The notes under the pieces were generated by a model. It did no database searches, was not told where the DNA came from, and saw only the letters and a list, made by a program, of their open reading frames with translations. Positions 19,740 to 31,718 of a DNA stretch of 64,000 nucleotides are shown piece after piece. A program made the position numbers and the translations under genes. Source of the DNA: Orbilia blumenaviensis (taxonomy: Eukaryota > Ascomycota > Orbiliomycetes > Orbiliales > Orbiliaceae); the NCBI GenBank assembly GCA_036872755.1, contig JAVHNS010000016.1, positions 248,001 through 312,000 of the forward strand, given 5' to 3'. Every line of letters starts with the position of its first letter. Position 1 is the stretch's first letter.

Positions 19740-22057
19740 ATGTACAAGGTACTGTTATGGAGCCTGAAATGGTCCAATAGACATCGATTGCGGCTCTGCT
19801 ATCCCAAGCTTTCGGGAAGACTATTTGTCGACGTCTGTCTGGGATCTAGCACCTCAGTAGACGAATTCCTCGGACGATATGAATCTATAAATCGAGGGTT
19901 TGAGACCACTTAATTCCCGGATCAGCATCACCCACTTCATTGACCAACTCCACGGTTTCTTTTATCCTCACCGGCAGCTGGCAGAACTCGGATATTATAA
20001 TCATCATGGTATTTACTTCCGTCTTCCCTCCTATACGCGCAGAAAGGAGCTAGGAGAATTATCAAAGTCTAACAAATGGTATAGGACAATTATTTTATAC
20101 TATGGCGACTATTAAACAGTGAAGGGAAGATCCTGACAAACCCTCAGTATGGCTACGAGTTGGGGCTTGATATGCGGTACAGTCAGGGTCGCGTACACTT
20201 CATTTCAAACGAAGAAATTAAAAGCCGTCATTTGCGGCTCGTTTCTACCGTGGTCATGACAATGATAGCTATACCTGGGTCTGAAGGCTTGCTTCAATTC
20301 ATTGGTAAACCCCGTGCTCTTCCGGCGGATGACTCTGTTGAATGGTCACCTCTTCGATGGAAAGAAGATCACAGTGAAGGCGAGATGGCCCACCATATAT
20401 TGATGCGTTTTGGAGACCGGGACAATCAGGATGAACGTCGTGTTCGAATGCCAGATCAAAATTGTCCTAGTGTCATGAAGTATCTTTTTCATCGCACGGA
20501 GTTAATCCGTCCGAGCGACCCATATACACACCGGGATCATGATCATGGATGCTGCACTTTTAAAGCCCCGATCGGAATTTTCTGGGGCATGGTAGGGTTG
20601 AGGTCCCTCGACCACTGGGGGGTCGTACGGGGGCTTATAGGGGACGGAGACTGGCTGAGAACAAGCGAAGACCCGGCGTTCGATCCTACTCCCTATCAGC
20701 CGCTACATGGTACTTCTCGCAGTAATTCACCTTGGTTAGTCTGTACTGATTATATTTTTCGCTAGCTGTCACCCCGAATGTTTATCTCCAAGTTCGTATC
20801 GTGGTTCCCCTTGAACAACCAGAATTCCAACGTAACTACTTTAAATATAAAACACACGGCGAGATCGACATCCCCTGGGCAGAGGGCTCATCTGAGGATG
20901 AGGAGGGCTACGGTGACGACGACCACGACGACCACGACGACCACGACGACAACAATTTTGGTCGAAGGATAGATCGCGCAGGAGGAACCATGGCGAACAC
21001 TCATGAAGAGTACGCGGATGATCAAACGCGGATGGCGATGTATCAACCAAGGGGGAGAATTAGGCAGGATGCTCATGAAGAGTACGCGGATGATCAAACG
21101 CAGATGGTGATACACCAGCCAAGGGGAGGGAGAACCAGGGAGGATGCTCATGGAGAATACGCGGGTGACCAGATGCAGATGGTGACGTATCAATCGAGGG
21201 CAGGGGCGAATCTGAGCCCCCGTCAGCATCGGCCCCCAAAATCGCGAAAACATCAGGTACACGAGGGATCGACATTCACTGGATCACATTATGAAGAAAT
21301 GATGTCTCAATCATATGACGAGGGTTTTCCCCAACGGTATACAGAGTCATCAAAACCACCCTCTATCCCGGAAGAACTGAGGCTAGAGGATTTATACATT
21401 AGCAGGAAAAAGCTCAGACAGCGCGATCTCACTTTGTACCAGAGTTCGGAAGAACGAGCGCATATGTTAAGCACTGGAACAGGCCTCAGCCTTGAGAATG
21501 AACTGTCGTCGTTGGTTGAAGATGTGCGACCCCGGAAGGAGCGAAGGCGCCGGAAACACCCCCCTATAAACCAATACTATGATGATAGTCATGGGTATGA
21601 GGAGGACGATAATATGGAAGACTCTCCAGGGGAACTTGACCAGTATTCTGACGATATGTCTTCCGGAAATCAAGCGCAATATTCCAGGCGTGAGCCCCCA
21701 GTTAGCTCGGATTCCGATTATCGACGCCGGCTCAGGGATGTTCCCCGTATAACTCACTATGATGCCGCCGAGGACCAAATTATTTCAGACCGTGATTTGT
21801 ACTATCGAAGTCACCACGAAGGTCATTATTCTGATGACCGAGAGGATGACGGGAATGACGACCATTACAGTCGCCACGGGTACCACTACCGATCGCCGAG
21901 TTCTCAACGTGAAAGAGGATATTATCCCCCAGAGGAAGCGGATAACATCAGGCAGTGGAACGAAAACTATCATGGCTCGCCTCCCGGTCATGATGCTATG
22001 AATACAGATGATGAGGCAAGCTTTCAGCAGGAGAGATACCACAGACAGCACTACTAG
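19740..22057 (+). CDS. Hypothetical protein with acidic repeat-containing tail; frame disrupted or multi-exon
   Basis: Not recognised. Four coding-like segments occur in shifting frames. They are 19740-19911 (ends VDEFLGRYESINRGFETT), 19912-20112 (HFIDQLHGFFYPHRQLAEL ... YRTIILYYGDY), 20112-20721 (contains GLDMRYSQGRVHFISNEEI, IPGSEGLLQFIGKPRALPAD and GCCTFKAPIGIFWGMVG), and 20766-22057 (VTPNVYLQVRIVVPLEQPE, then a low-complexity tail). The last junction fits an intron, 20722-20765 (GTAATT to GCTAG) or from GTACTT at 20710. The first two look like +1 and -1 shifts at TTAA contexts rather than introns, although a 41-base intron at 20079-20119 is possible for the second. The tail has a DDDHDDHDDHDD stretch and three tandem repeats, then Tyr/Arg/Asp-rich disorder. 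The 5' end is uncertain; no function can be given. Confidence 0.5.
20998..21220 (+). repeat. Three tandem 72-75 base coding repeats
   Basis: Copies begin near 21001, 21073 and 21148 with TCATGAAGAGTACGCGGATG or a variant. They encode HEEYADDQTRMAMYQPRG, HEEYADDQTQMVIHQPRG and HGEYAGDQMQMVTYQSRA. The unit keeps the reading frame (24 and 25 codons). Confidence 0.85.
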
Positions 22058-22431
22058 AATGCCGTTAAGGTCAACCTCCACACTACCATTATCTATTCCG
22101 ACCTTTGATAATGCATTTTATTTTGATTTCCTATTTGTTCTTTCCTGACATTCGAATTGCATTATGAATTACTTGGTATTGTTAACATTATGACGAGATG
22201 ATTCATGATTTACGACAGTTCTTCCGTACGTTTTATTGTTTTGCAAATTTGGAGTTCTGCACTAGTTTGCTTCGTTTGCACCTCACTTGAATGTTTTCTT
22301 TGTCTTCAGCAGCCAGCGGATTCCTTATGGCCTTACTTATCATTTCTGTGTTCTTTGGACAGGTATCCTTTTTTTATACAAATTGAATGCAATATATACA
22401 TAAACATGCCACGGGGAAGGCGGCATATCTT
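22058..22431. other. Convergent 3' spacer
   Basis: 374 bases of T-rich sequence between two tail-to-tail genes. No gene seen. Confidence 0.4.
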
Positions 22432-23298
22432 TTACTTCCTCTTCTGCTTCTTAGACCCCTTAGCTGCCCTGCCTGCAAGTCTCTTGAATCTTGCTTCAAC
22501 CTTCCGCTCAAATGATCTCGTCAACCGTCTCCATCTCATCTTATTACTCTTTGGTATCGAGACAGGATTCTCCTCGATATATTTGCCGATACGCCAACCA
22601 GAAGGTTTGACAAAATAACTTCCCGGACGCTTCTCGACCGTTGTGAAATCCAAGTTTTCGATCCCAGCAGCCTTTCTCTCCAAATGTGAAACTTCTTCCG
22701 GTGACATCTTGACTTGAACCAATCCTAGCAATCTGGTCCTTGCGGCATTCGGTGGCTTAGGGAGTTTCTGGTTCTTCTCGACTGCCACACCGATGAATTT
22801 TCGCTTCGGCTGGGTGGGATCGAGATAATGTCGGACGAAGCCAGGGCATAGTGCGTAAAGAGTGTGATCTCGGCCCATGCCAACGTTTTCTCCCGGATAC
22901 CATTGTGTACCTCGTTGACGGAATAGAATCATGCCTTTTCGAACTTGTTCGCCTGTAGAATTAAAGATAATTTTTTTAAAAAAGAGATAGCCAGTTAGCC
23001 TAATTCGAGTGTTCCATTGGCTAGTAGCCTATAAAATAGAAGGATAAAGAAGAAGAAGAAAAGACCCAATTGACGCACCTCCTGCTTTCTTAGCTCCCAA
23101 TCTTCGACCGGCAGAGTCGCCAGGACCGTTGGCAGCACCGGATGACTTGTGGGTGGCATATCTGATGAACGTGAGAATTGGCGACTGGTATCGAGTGCAT
23201 ATCGGATTGAGAATTGAGGTCGCCGGTTTTGGGGCTAGGGAATATCGGAGTGATGATATCGACCGCGCCACAACGGGTGTGACGGGCGATGGCGGCAT
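22432..23298 (-). CDS. MRP7: Mitochondrial large-subunit ribosomal protein bL27m
   Basis: Component of the mitochondrial 54S ribosomal subunit near the peptidyl-transferase centre. Two exons, 23298-23079 and 22952-22432, with a 126-base intron. Splicing joins [10 protein letters not shown] to [19 protein letters not shown], the diagnostic bL27 block, followed by [19 protein letters not shown] start at the Met at 23298 ([19 protein letters not shown]), which is basic and Ser-rich as a mitochondrial presequence should be. An upstream in-frame Met at 23400 would add an acidic EDDEDEDD stretch unsuited to import. The C-terminal half carries the fungal extension, with basic end KGSKKQKRK. Divergent from LCL2. 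Confidence 0.9.
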
Positions 23299-23657
23299 TG
23301 TGGAGAAAGCAGCAGATGACGGGTTATCGTCTTCGTCTTCGTCGTCTTCGTTTTCTCGCCGTCTTGAAGTTTGAATAGCGAAGGTTTTGGTGTTGCACAA
23401 GCTTTAAGCGCCGAGGGACCAACAATACGCTAGGATGTGGGTACTTTTAGGCACCAACAACCGAGCTGGTCTTCAAGATAGCTGGCCTCAAGCGTCGCTG
23501 TTATATCCTCTAGCGGTCCAGTCGACCACGCTATAATCCACTTTCTTTGCGACATACACCGATACCGATATACTATTTAACCCGGAAGCGAAAGTTTTAT
23601 GAAATTCTGCCTCGCGAATAGGGACGAAGCCGGTTCAACGTTCACAAAAACACAAGC
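23299..23657. promoter_or_regulatory. Bidirectional promoter region bL27m / LCL2
   Basis: 359 bases between divergent start codons. It includes a CGTCTT-type triplet run at 23328-23350 and a TATTTAA element at 23573-23579, about 80 bases before the LCL2 start. Confidence 0.4.
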
Positions 23658-24155
23658 ATGACTCGGTCGCCGGTTCTATCGATACTATTGCTTCTTCTAG
23701 CGCCGCTCCTCGTCGCTGCCCAATTCGGCGGGGGGTTCTTCGAACATCTATTCCAAGGCGGCGGCCATGACGGACACCACCAGCAGAGGCAGCAGGATGT
23801 AGGATCGGACAGCTCATGGTACCGACAGGTTTATGCTCAAGGTAGCTATCCCTCTAGCTTTTACCCTTTCTGCCTTCCATCCTCTATCAGACATGGCATC
23901 GCTTTGTGTCAACCTTTCGGTCTGGAGCATACGGCTAACAAACATATCTTGTCGCATGATATAGCCCACTGCAGCAAGTATCTCTGTCCCGGAACTCTCT
24001 CGTGTGTCGATAAGGCGACTCACTGCCCGTGCGCGTTCCCAAATACCGAAGTCAAGTTTGAGCTCTCGGATGGCTCTGTTATTTGCGTCAGCAAGACTGG
24101 AAAGCCGAACAGCGTCACGAAGAAGGTTGAATTGGCGCGTAAGGGACTGTTGTAG
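23658..24155 (+). CDS. LCL2: Lcl2-family secretory-pathway protein
   Basis: Fungal Lcl2 (long chronological lifespan 2) family, a small ER/secreted protein linked to ER-associated processes in yeast; molecular role unclear. A signal peptide of about 21 residues (hydrophobic [14 protein letters not shown]) leads to a His/Gln-rich segment and [12 protein letters not shown]. The continuous 165-codon frame hides a stop-free 123-base intron at 23842-23964 (GTAGCT to GATATAG). Splicing gives 124 residues and joins VYAQ to [16 protein letters not shown], the conserved Cys block, then HCPCAF and the C-terminal [10 protein letters not shown]. Both the length and the ending match Lcl2 proteins. Confidence 0.88.
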   Translation: MTRSPVLSILLLLLAPLLVAAQFGGGFFEHLFQGGGHDGHHQQRQQDVGSDSSWYRQVYAQGSYPSSFYPFCLPSSIRHGIALCQPFGLEHTANKHILSHDIAHCSKYLCPGTLSCVDKATHCPCAFPNTEVKFELSDGSVICVSKTGKPNSVTKKVELARKGLL

Positions 24156-25154
24156 GCACGCACTGCCGAGGGAGAATGTCGTTATACTAGGGCGGATGAC
24201 CTTCATAGGCTAAGAAGGCTTCGAATATCGATATTCTTCATCTGTCTTGTTTCTGCACATAGAGGTTGGCAAAAAAGGGCGCGGAGTTCTTGTCGATGCG
24301 ATTGTAAATTGGCTGCATGTACGATACTGATATATATATCATAGCGGAAGGCATTTTTAACAGAAAGTAGTAATCTAATGCTATCTGATTCACCTATTGA
24401 TAAAATTTCTTGATGTCCAGTCGTTCAAGCTTTAAACTCCCATGCAAGCAATGCCATTGAATGGACCTTGAAATGGTCTTGAAGATGCCCTGCAGGCTAG
24501 TGCTAGAGATGGTTAGCGTGATTGTAATCCAAGCACTGTCAATGGCGGCTCGCCAAAATTTTCTTTTCTTCGTTCAACCCACACACAACTGCCTTGCACA
24601 AAGTTTTCCCTTCTATCCAGGGCCAACCATTTAATACTCTCTGCCACCACCACCACCGCCATCATCTACGAGAAAAGTACCCCTCATCACTGTAGGCGTC
24701 ATATCGCAGTCTTCTATAGAATAAGAGCTAGCGGTTTTACTGGTGTTCTAAGGCTCTCCTCTGATTTTTTTTGCCATATTGTCCCACCGAGGCTCCTTCG
24801 GTGTGACTGCAGCCACAATGGTCTGCTTATAGGTATGTATTGTCGCACCACCCGCTGTGATTCACTGTTCAATCGCCCCGAATACATCCTTTCTCCTTCC
24901 TGCTATGATGACAGTCTTTTTTCAATGCCTAGACTATTGACGCGAGTTTCTCCGTCATGTACCATGCTGGCTTGATTTACATCTTTTACAAGATAGACTA
25001 CAACGGTATCTGATTGCAAGGAAATTCCCATATTTTTTAATTCTTCTCTTGGAGACACCTTCGGATATATCCTTTGCTCGGAGCTTCCGACTAATCGAGT
25101 TTTAAAAGTTTTTCTAGAGCCTTAGGATATTAATCCGATATTTTCCGGTTCGTC
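24156..25154. other. Intergenic, promoter of SEN2
   Basis: A 1-kb spacer with a CCACCACCACCACC run at 24643-24656. No gene seen. Confidence 0.4.
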
Positions 25155-26612
25155 ATGGCCGATACATCCGCCAATGGCGCTGCTACGGCTACGGCTACGG
25201 CTACGGCTGCACCCCAGCCGAATAAACAACTACATTCGGCGAAACCAAAGCGGCCGAATTACAATGTTATTCATGCAGACCCACTCCCGGTCGTGCTGTA
25301 TCACTCACCGCCGCTGATACCTCATAATCCCCTGTCTCTATTACACCATCTCTACCTCTACTTCTTTCCTCCAGTCCAGTCCCACAAGGTCATATATATC
25401 GGTATCTTTTCTCCGGTCACAATGTCTGTCGAGGTCAGAGATCCCACAGCAGTCCTGGACCTATGGAATAAAGGGTTTTGGGGCAAGGGAAACCTTAGCA
25501 GGAGCGAACCTACATGGCTTAATCGGGAACTCCGGCGGCTGGGTGACACCCAGGTTGGCGAAACGTCTGAGGAAATAACCAGACGGAGACGAGACCAACG
25601 GAAGGAGATGAAGAAGGAGAGAGCGAGGAAAGAGAAAGAAGAGCTTCAAAAAATAAAAGAAGCAGAGGCAAAGGGTAAAGAGGAGAATGGGTCGTCAGCG
25701 AATGGGAAACCTATCATTGCAGACTCTAAAGTAGTTGTGGGGCTCGAGGCAGAGATTAGTGGACTAGATGATACTGCCACTGAGTCCGGCCATTCAAGTA
25801 TACCCACAGAGGGGTCTGGGTTACCCACGCCCCCACCTTCATCCGACGAGCTCAACGCCTCAGATGGTGAATCAAAGACGGGTACCATAAATGTCGGATC
25901 TGAAACTTTGCCTGTTTCGATCCCACCTACCTCGGAAACACCATCTGCTCAACCTGCAAAGGTCGTCCGTTTTGACTCCAATACATCCACTAAGGAAATC
26001 CCTGTTGAAAGGAAGGTCACTGTGAAAAATCAGGAGCACCTCCAACTAACACTGTCGGAAGCTTTCTTCCTCGCCTATGCCTTGGGCGTGCTCTCTGTTA
26101 CTACAGGAGACTCTATACAGCCATTATCCCTCCCAGAAATCTTTAAATTATTTATTCGTCACTCAACATTCCCACCCCTTCCTGAGTCTGCCGTCTCCTT
26201 AACAAACTTCAACCCTGATAACTCATTCTTGATCAGCTATGCTGTCTATCATCATTTCCGATCACTCGGTTGGGTTGTTAAATCCGGAGTAAAGTTCTCT
26301 GTTGACTACCTCCTTTACAAACGTGGTCCAGTGTTTTCACACGCTGAATTCGCAATCTTAATAATACCCAGCTACAGCCGCTGGGAAGGGCGAGAGGAGA
26401 ACGTAGGGAAAGAATGGTACTGGCTACACAGCATCACCCGTGTTAACAGCCAAGTCAAAAAGACTGTTGTGCTGGTATATGTCGACGTCCCAACTATTGA
26501 TGAAGTGAAGGGCTGGGACACCGAAGCCGACGGGCTGAAGACGGTTCTTAGCAAATATAAAATCAGAGAAGTGGCGCTTAGAAGATGGATTCCTGGAAGG
26601 AATAGAGAGTGA
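25155..26612 (+). CDS. SEN2: tRNA-splicing endonuclease subunit Sen2
   Basis: Catalytic subunit of the heterotetrameric endonuclease that cuts pre-tRNA at the 5' splice site. Single exon, 485 residues. The N-terminal block PLPVVLYHSPPLIPHNPLSL and later DPTAVLDLWNKGFWGKGNLS with SRSEPTWL are typical of fungal Sen2. A charged linker with coiled-coil-like Lys/Glu richness follows (about 135-190). The C-terminal nuclease fold (about 290-480) has LSEAFFLAYALGVL, then YHHFRSLGWVVKSGVKFSVDYL, the catalytic Tyr/His segment YKRGPVFSHAEFAI and the Lys region VNSQVKKTVVLVYVD. An Ala-Thr run near residue 10 comes from a hexanucleotide microsatellite. Confidence 0.93.
   Translation: MADTSANGAATATATATAAPQPNKQLHSAKPKRPNYNVIHADPLPVVLYHSPPLIPHNPLSLLHHLYLYFFPPVQSHKVIYIGIFSPVTMSVEVRDPTAVLDLWNKGFWGKGNLSRSEPTWLNRELRRLGDTQVGETSEEITRRRRDQRKEMKKERARKEKEELQKIKEAEAKGKEENGSSANGKPIIADSKVVVGLEAEISGLDDTATESGHSSIPTEGSGLPTPPPSSDELNASDGESKTGTINVGSETLPVSIPPTSETPSAQPAKVVRFDSNTSTKEIPVERKVTVKNQEHLQLTLSEAFFLAYALGVLSVTTGDSIQPLSLPEIFKLFIRHSTFPPLPESAVSLTNFNPDNSFLISYAVYHHFRSLGWVVKSGVKFSVDYLLYKRGPVFSHAEFAILIIPSYSRWEGREENVGKEWYWLHSITRVNSQVKKTVVLVYVDVPTIDEVKGWDTEADGLKTVLSKYKIREVALRRWIPGRNRE
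25184..25210 (+). repeat. GCTACG hexanucleotide microsatellite in SEN2
   Basis: About four copies of CTACGG/GCTACG encode alternating Ala-Thr near the Sen2 N-terminus. Length changes would stay in frame. Confidence 0.8.
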
Positions 26613-28598
26613 TATCTCTTTTAGCAACTCGCCGCTTCTTCTTCCTACATTTTGTTTTCGTTATCGGCTGGGCGTTTCTTTGAGATGGCTTCTGGGTATG
26701 GTGCATTGGCGTCCGCGCTAGGAGAGGACTTTGACCTGATAGTTAGTTGCAAATTGGGTGCCCCTTTAGATACCTCTTGGGTCTTTGTAAATAGCTTACC
26801 TTACAAAAAGTAATGAATACCTATATTAACGTCAAATAATGTGCTATGGGATCAGCTTTTGAATTCGAGGCAGTCTCGTAGGTAGCCTCGAGGCCCGCTA
26901 TTAGTATGACAACACAACCTGATGTTGCATTATTTAGGCTGCTTTCGTTACCACCCAGAGCGGTAGTCTAGTTCAGTATAGAAGATAGCTGGCGCACTGG
27001 TCCCATACTGGGCCTTGACCGCCTAGGCGCCTCCCTACCTAGTTTCTTAAGCTGAAATTTCCTTGGCATAGCCGTCGATCTGGAACATTTCGATTGTACA
27101 GTATATTGTAATTACCAATAATACTATGTTACAAACCGTATGTTAGATCCCACCTGCCTGACCTGGCGAGACAAATCGGATTCCATTCCCAATTCGCTAT
27201 CATATGCAACTACTGTACTACTATTTCCAAGACGGGTACTACTCAAAGGAGCCCGTGTAAAACTTTATCAATAGGCCCTCTTTGTCAGTTATGTCTGTCG
27301 TTCCCATCCGGCAGCTAGTAACTATCACTTCGCACATTCGAGTATTTAAGCACGAATTATAGGGTTAAATTCAATTGCGACAAACTAAGTGAAGCTCTAG
27401 CACATATAAATTCCGGACTTTAAGTGGTAACACAAAGTTAAGCTTGTTTCGGCCGCGTAGGTCCCCTTGTGTGGCCATACGGGTTAGTTGTATATTCTAA
27501 CCTTCTCGAACTTCCAAGCTGCATGTTGAGCGGTTTTGTTGCACATTGACTAGAAGAGACTGTGAGCAATGTCTTACTCGAGATTAACTCCCGGATGGTA
27601 GTAACCATTCCCTTGCATAAATCCATACGGCTCTAAGTATTTAAATCCGAAACTGTTGTACCTCGGTACACATGCCCTGCATCCATGCATGCAATAGCCG
27701 TGTCGCGCGCGTTAAAGACATGATCAATATATTGCTACAATATACTTAGATATATTGAATGAGCCTTTATACTGTATGTTTTCGTTCATGAGGTTTATAT
27801 GTTCACATTAGATAAAGATGTAGCAATCTCAATCACCAGTGACACTCCTGTCACACAGAAACTACCAGCATACTAGTATACTTGCCCTCGGACGAAACGG
27901 TTACCCCTCTAAGTTCTGTATAGGTTTCGAATATTCCAATATCACTCCGCGCATCCGTATTTCTGTCCCTGCGTGCCACAAACTAGGTTTTAGATTTAGC
28001 TTTTCAGTACTTTCGTGTGTGCATAGTTAGCTATTGCAAGACAAGAACTGTAGACACCATTTTATTATATTTTAGGGAACTAATGTATAACCTCGAGGCC
28101 TCACCAAAGCTTATGCTACTTAGCTGGTTGATTAGCACCGGACTTGGATAATACACATGCATAATATACCTTCAATGAGGTTCCGATGGCGGGTCTGCAG
28201 AGGTCACGGATGCTAGGATATCATGAGTTGCTCTAGTTATTGTAGATAACCAGAACTAAAACGACAAGGGGTAGAGGATAATTATAAGTAACTCTAGCAA
28301 GCATCAAGCCTCCTTTTAGATAAAACTAGTATCCTCGATTCTTCTAGATTTATAGCACTCCACAGCCAACCAACCCGACGAATAAAGTTGAAAATAATCG
28401 AAAGCGGTCTAGGATATCGATTGGTAGCTCCAGATCTAATTATATTATATATATAGATTTATAGCACCTAGGCTATAGGTATCGACTTGAATTAGATATC
28501 GCGCTTCTATCATACGAGAACATCTTGAGTTACTCCCAACCATCCTTCACATATTAAACTAGTAATCGCGATTGCAGGAAAAGGAAAATAGCCAGAAA
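26613..28598. other. Long AT-rich intergenic interval
   Basis: 2.0 kb with many TA steps, including TATATTATATATATA at 28441-28455. No frame above about 63 codons. A short inverted pair TCAATATAT/ATATATTGA lies near 27724-27758. I see no gene. Confidence 0.45.
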
Positions 28599-31532
28599 AT
28601 GCGACCTCCATATATGTTGCTCCTGGGACTGCTGACTCAAGCAATCGCAACGCCTGTCACGCATGTACTTCATGAAAAACGGGATTTCGAGAGTCATGCT
28701 TGGTTTAAAAGGAGCCCCGCGGATCATTCATCAGTCTTACCGATGCGTATTGGGTTAAAGCAGAGGAATCTTGACGCAGGTCATGATTTGCTTATGGAAA
28801 TGTAAGAACCATCAACAAAAACTTATTGATATTAGAAAATACGCTGTTTGAATTCATGAATCGATTTCCTCGAGAGATCGTTAACGGTTGATTATCTAAC
28901 CTCTGTGTTATTATATTATCCAAGCTCGACTCCTGGGTCGCCGAAATATGGAAATCACCTATCAAAGGCTGAGGTTATAGAAATGTTCGCACCAGCCGCG
29001 GAAAGCGAACTTACTGTTATTGAATGGCTACAAAACTCAGGAATTCATATGGATCGTATTTCGATTTCGGGGAATCGACAGTGGGTTCAATTCGATGCTC
29101 AGGTTTCAGAAGTCGAAGCTCTCCTGCATACAAAATACCACATCTACGAACATGAACAAAGTGGGCGTTTGAATGTAGCCTGCGACGAGTGAGTCCTTGA
29201 TTAACGCAACCTGCATGGTTTTGAATTTCTACTGATCTCCATAAAACTTAAGATATCATGTTCCAAAGCGTATCCAAGAACATATTGACTATATTACCCC
29301 TGGCATCAAACTTTTTCCACCTTCAGGGCCTCTATCGCCAGAACGGGAGCAACTAATAAAAAGAGAACTACAATTAAAAAGAACTGGAAAGGAAACTTCA
29401 AATGGGGGAGTCAGGTCTCAGAAATCACCAGGATTTGGGCTCAACCCGACTGTGAATTTTGTCGACAACGACCTTCTCAATCGCATCCAGTCCCTGGCTC
29501 CAGTGCTCCCTTGTGGGCCTCTCATGCGTCTAGGCGTGACACCTGAATGTGTTCGGGAGTTGTATAACATCACAGAGCTTCCCATTAATACGAAAGTCAA
29601 CGCTGGCAATAAGATGGGTATCTTCCAGGGTCTTGGCCAGCTATATTCCAAGAGAGACATCGATAGATTCAACAATGTATTTACAAGGATTCCAGCAGGG
29701 AGGGGGAATCCCGAACTTAGAAGCATCGATGGTGGCAGGGGCTCAGTGGGTCAATTTGATATAGTTGGAGAAGAGTCAAATCTTGATATCCAAGCATCTC
29801 ACCACATCATTTATCCGCAAGGTCAAGCATTGTTTTCTACGGATGATCAGCCGACACAAGAATTCTACAACTACTCGGGATTTCTCAATAATTACCTAGA
29901 TGGTATAGATGGATCTTATTGCAGCTTTAGCGCATTCGGTATTACTGGAAATTCTAATGATACCGATTCTCCATTGGATCCACCTTATCCCAACCCTAAG
30001 AATGTTGGTGAACCGGGAGCATTCCCCGGTCCTTTGGATTGTGGAACTCAAGATCCGACTTATGTCACCTCCATATCATATGGTGGATCAGAGAACACGC
30101 TGAGTTTGCCTGCCAATTATCAATTGAGGTAAACGGAATTCTGCTAATATATATATTATCGTCTCCTCAATTAGGATATACTTTCGGTGTTAACTTGGCT
30201 CTTTAATAAAATAGGCAATGCGCTGAGTTTATGAAACTGGCACTTCAAGGTTATACTCATGTTGTTGCCTCTGGCGACGCTGGAGTTGCTGCGAATAACG
30301 AAGATGATGACAATCCAGATGCTTGTCTCCGCCCAGCGGGACAAAAAACAGGCCGAGGAACAATATTCAATCCTGACTTCCCATCAAGTATGTTGGCTTG
30401 AGCTTTTTGCAGCCATTGGCCCATCCGCCCAATTCTTTGTTAAGGGTTTTAACGACTATAGCCGGCTGCTAATACAAAATAGATTGCCCATATCTTCTCT
30501 CAGTCGGTAGTACAGAATATACCACCAGAGGCAAAGAACGAGCAACTCGTTCATTCGGGTCCGGGGGCGGGTTTTCGAATGTCCATGCTCGGCCATCGTA
30601 TCAGAACACTGCAGTGAAAGAATATCTGGAATCGACACAATTGCCGTATACCAGTTATGATTTGACTATTCCTGGACAACTTCTTGGTAGTGGTGGTGGA
30701 GTCTTTAATCGCGGTGGGAGAGGATATCCTGATGTTGCAGCTGTGAGTATACAATAATGTGGAGCAAACTTGGTCTCGAAAACCAACCTCCACGAACTGG
30801 CCCTGAAAATCTGAAACCGATAACCCTGCGAATCATCTGGCTAACTGTGTTAAATAACTACATCATTCTCTTTTGTTAGATTGGATATAATCTTTTGATT
30901 ATTGTTAGTGTTCCCGACTTTTATAAAATATCTCTTGACCCAGGAAGGCAGTTTTAAAATTAGCTCCAGCTAACGAGTACTTGATACACGCATGTAGATA
31001 TGGGGCCAATCTGCTTTGATTAGCGGGACTTCTGCATCAGCTCCAATATGGGCGGCTATGTTGACTCGAGTAAACGAGGAAAGGCTCAGGCGGAATATGT
31101 CAACTGTTGGTTTTGTTCACCCGGCATTAGTAAGTTTTCCATAGAACCTTATATTATGGTTTTTTTGTCGATAGGTCCTAAGAGCTAACACCTCGTAGTA
31201 TCAAAACGCTGCCAAATTTAAGTATGCTCCCACTCAATCCTCATGCCGATATTCTCAGAAACTTTAAAATGTATTGCTTGATACTAATATCAATCATTTG
31301 GTAGTGATATTAGAGTTGGGAGTAACCCTGGCGGGTGTAGTAAGGTAGGATTTCCGGCGACTTCTGGTAAGTTTCGAGTTAATTTCCCACAAAACTACAT
31401 ATACTAGGTCCACTCCATAGCCCATACATACGCAAGTTCATATCTAACGATCCGGGTATAGGATGGGATCCGGTAACGGGGTTGGGGTCTATCAATTTAC
31501 CAAGATTATTCGAGATCTTCGGAGTCGCATAA
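28599..31532 (+). CDS. Secreted sedolisin-family (S53) serine-carboxyl peptidase
   Basis: Acid-acting tripeptidyl-peptidase-type protease. Nine exons: 28599-28801, 28925-29188, 29253-30128, 30215-30387, 30483-30742, 30998-31129, 31199-31221, 31305-31366 and 31462-31532. They sum to 2,064 nt, giving 687 residues. A signal peptide (MLLLGLLTQAIA) precedes a propeptide with the S53 activation-domain block GSPKYGNHLSKAEVIEMFAP. The mature part has the Glu-Asp catalytic segment GEESNLDIQ, oxyanion Asp in VVASGDAGV, CPYLLSVGSTEY, RGYPDVAA, and the nucleophile SGTSASAPIWAA (Ser codon 31031-31033). The calcium-site region DIRVGSNPGGC and GWDPVTGLGSI follow. The start is the second Met-like codon; the longer upstream frame begins with TTG. 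Exon 7 is only 23 bases. No missing residues seen. Confidence 0.93.
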
Positions 31533-31718
31533 AATCAAATTATAACTCAAGGTACCTAGGTAGGTAGTTGATATAATCAAATGAAGTTCAGCTAGATTAG
31601 AAAAGGGAACACGGTCAATGGCAGATAAAGAGCGTCATAGGGTTCCGTAATAAAAAACTACTCCGCTCTATTCCATATTCGCACCCATAGCTACAGCCAA
31701 CTATATACAACAGACAAC

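Noticed and set aside
23299..23400. Longer N-terminus for bL27m starting at 23400
   Set aside because: It would place an acidic EDDEDEDD stretch before the mitochondrial presequence, which is incompatible with import. The Met at 23298 fits.
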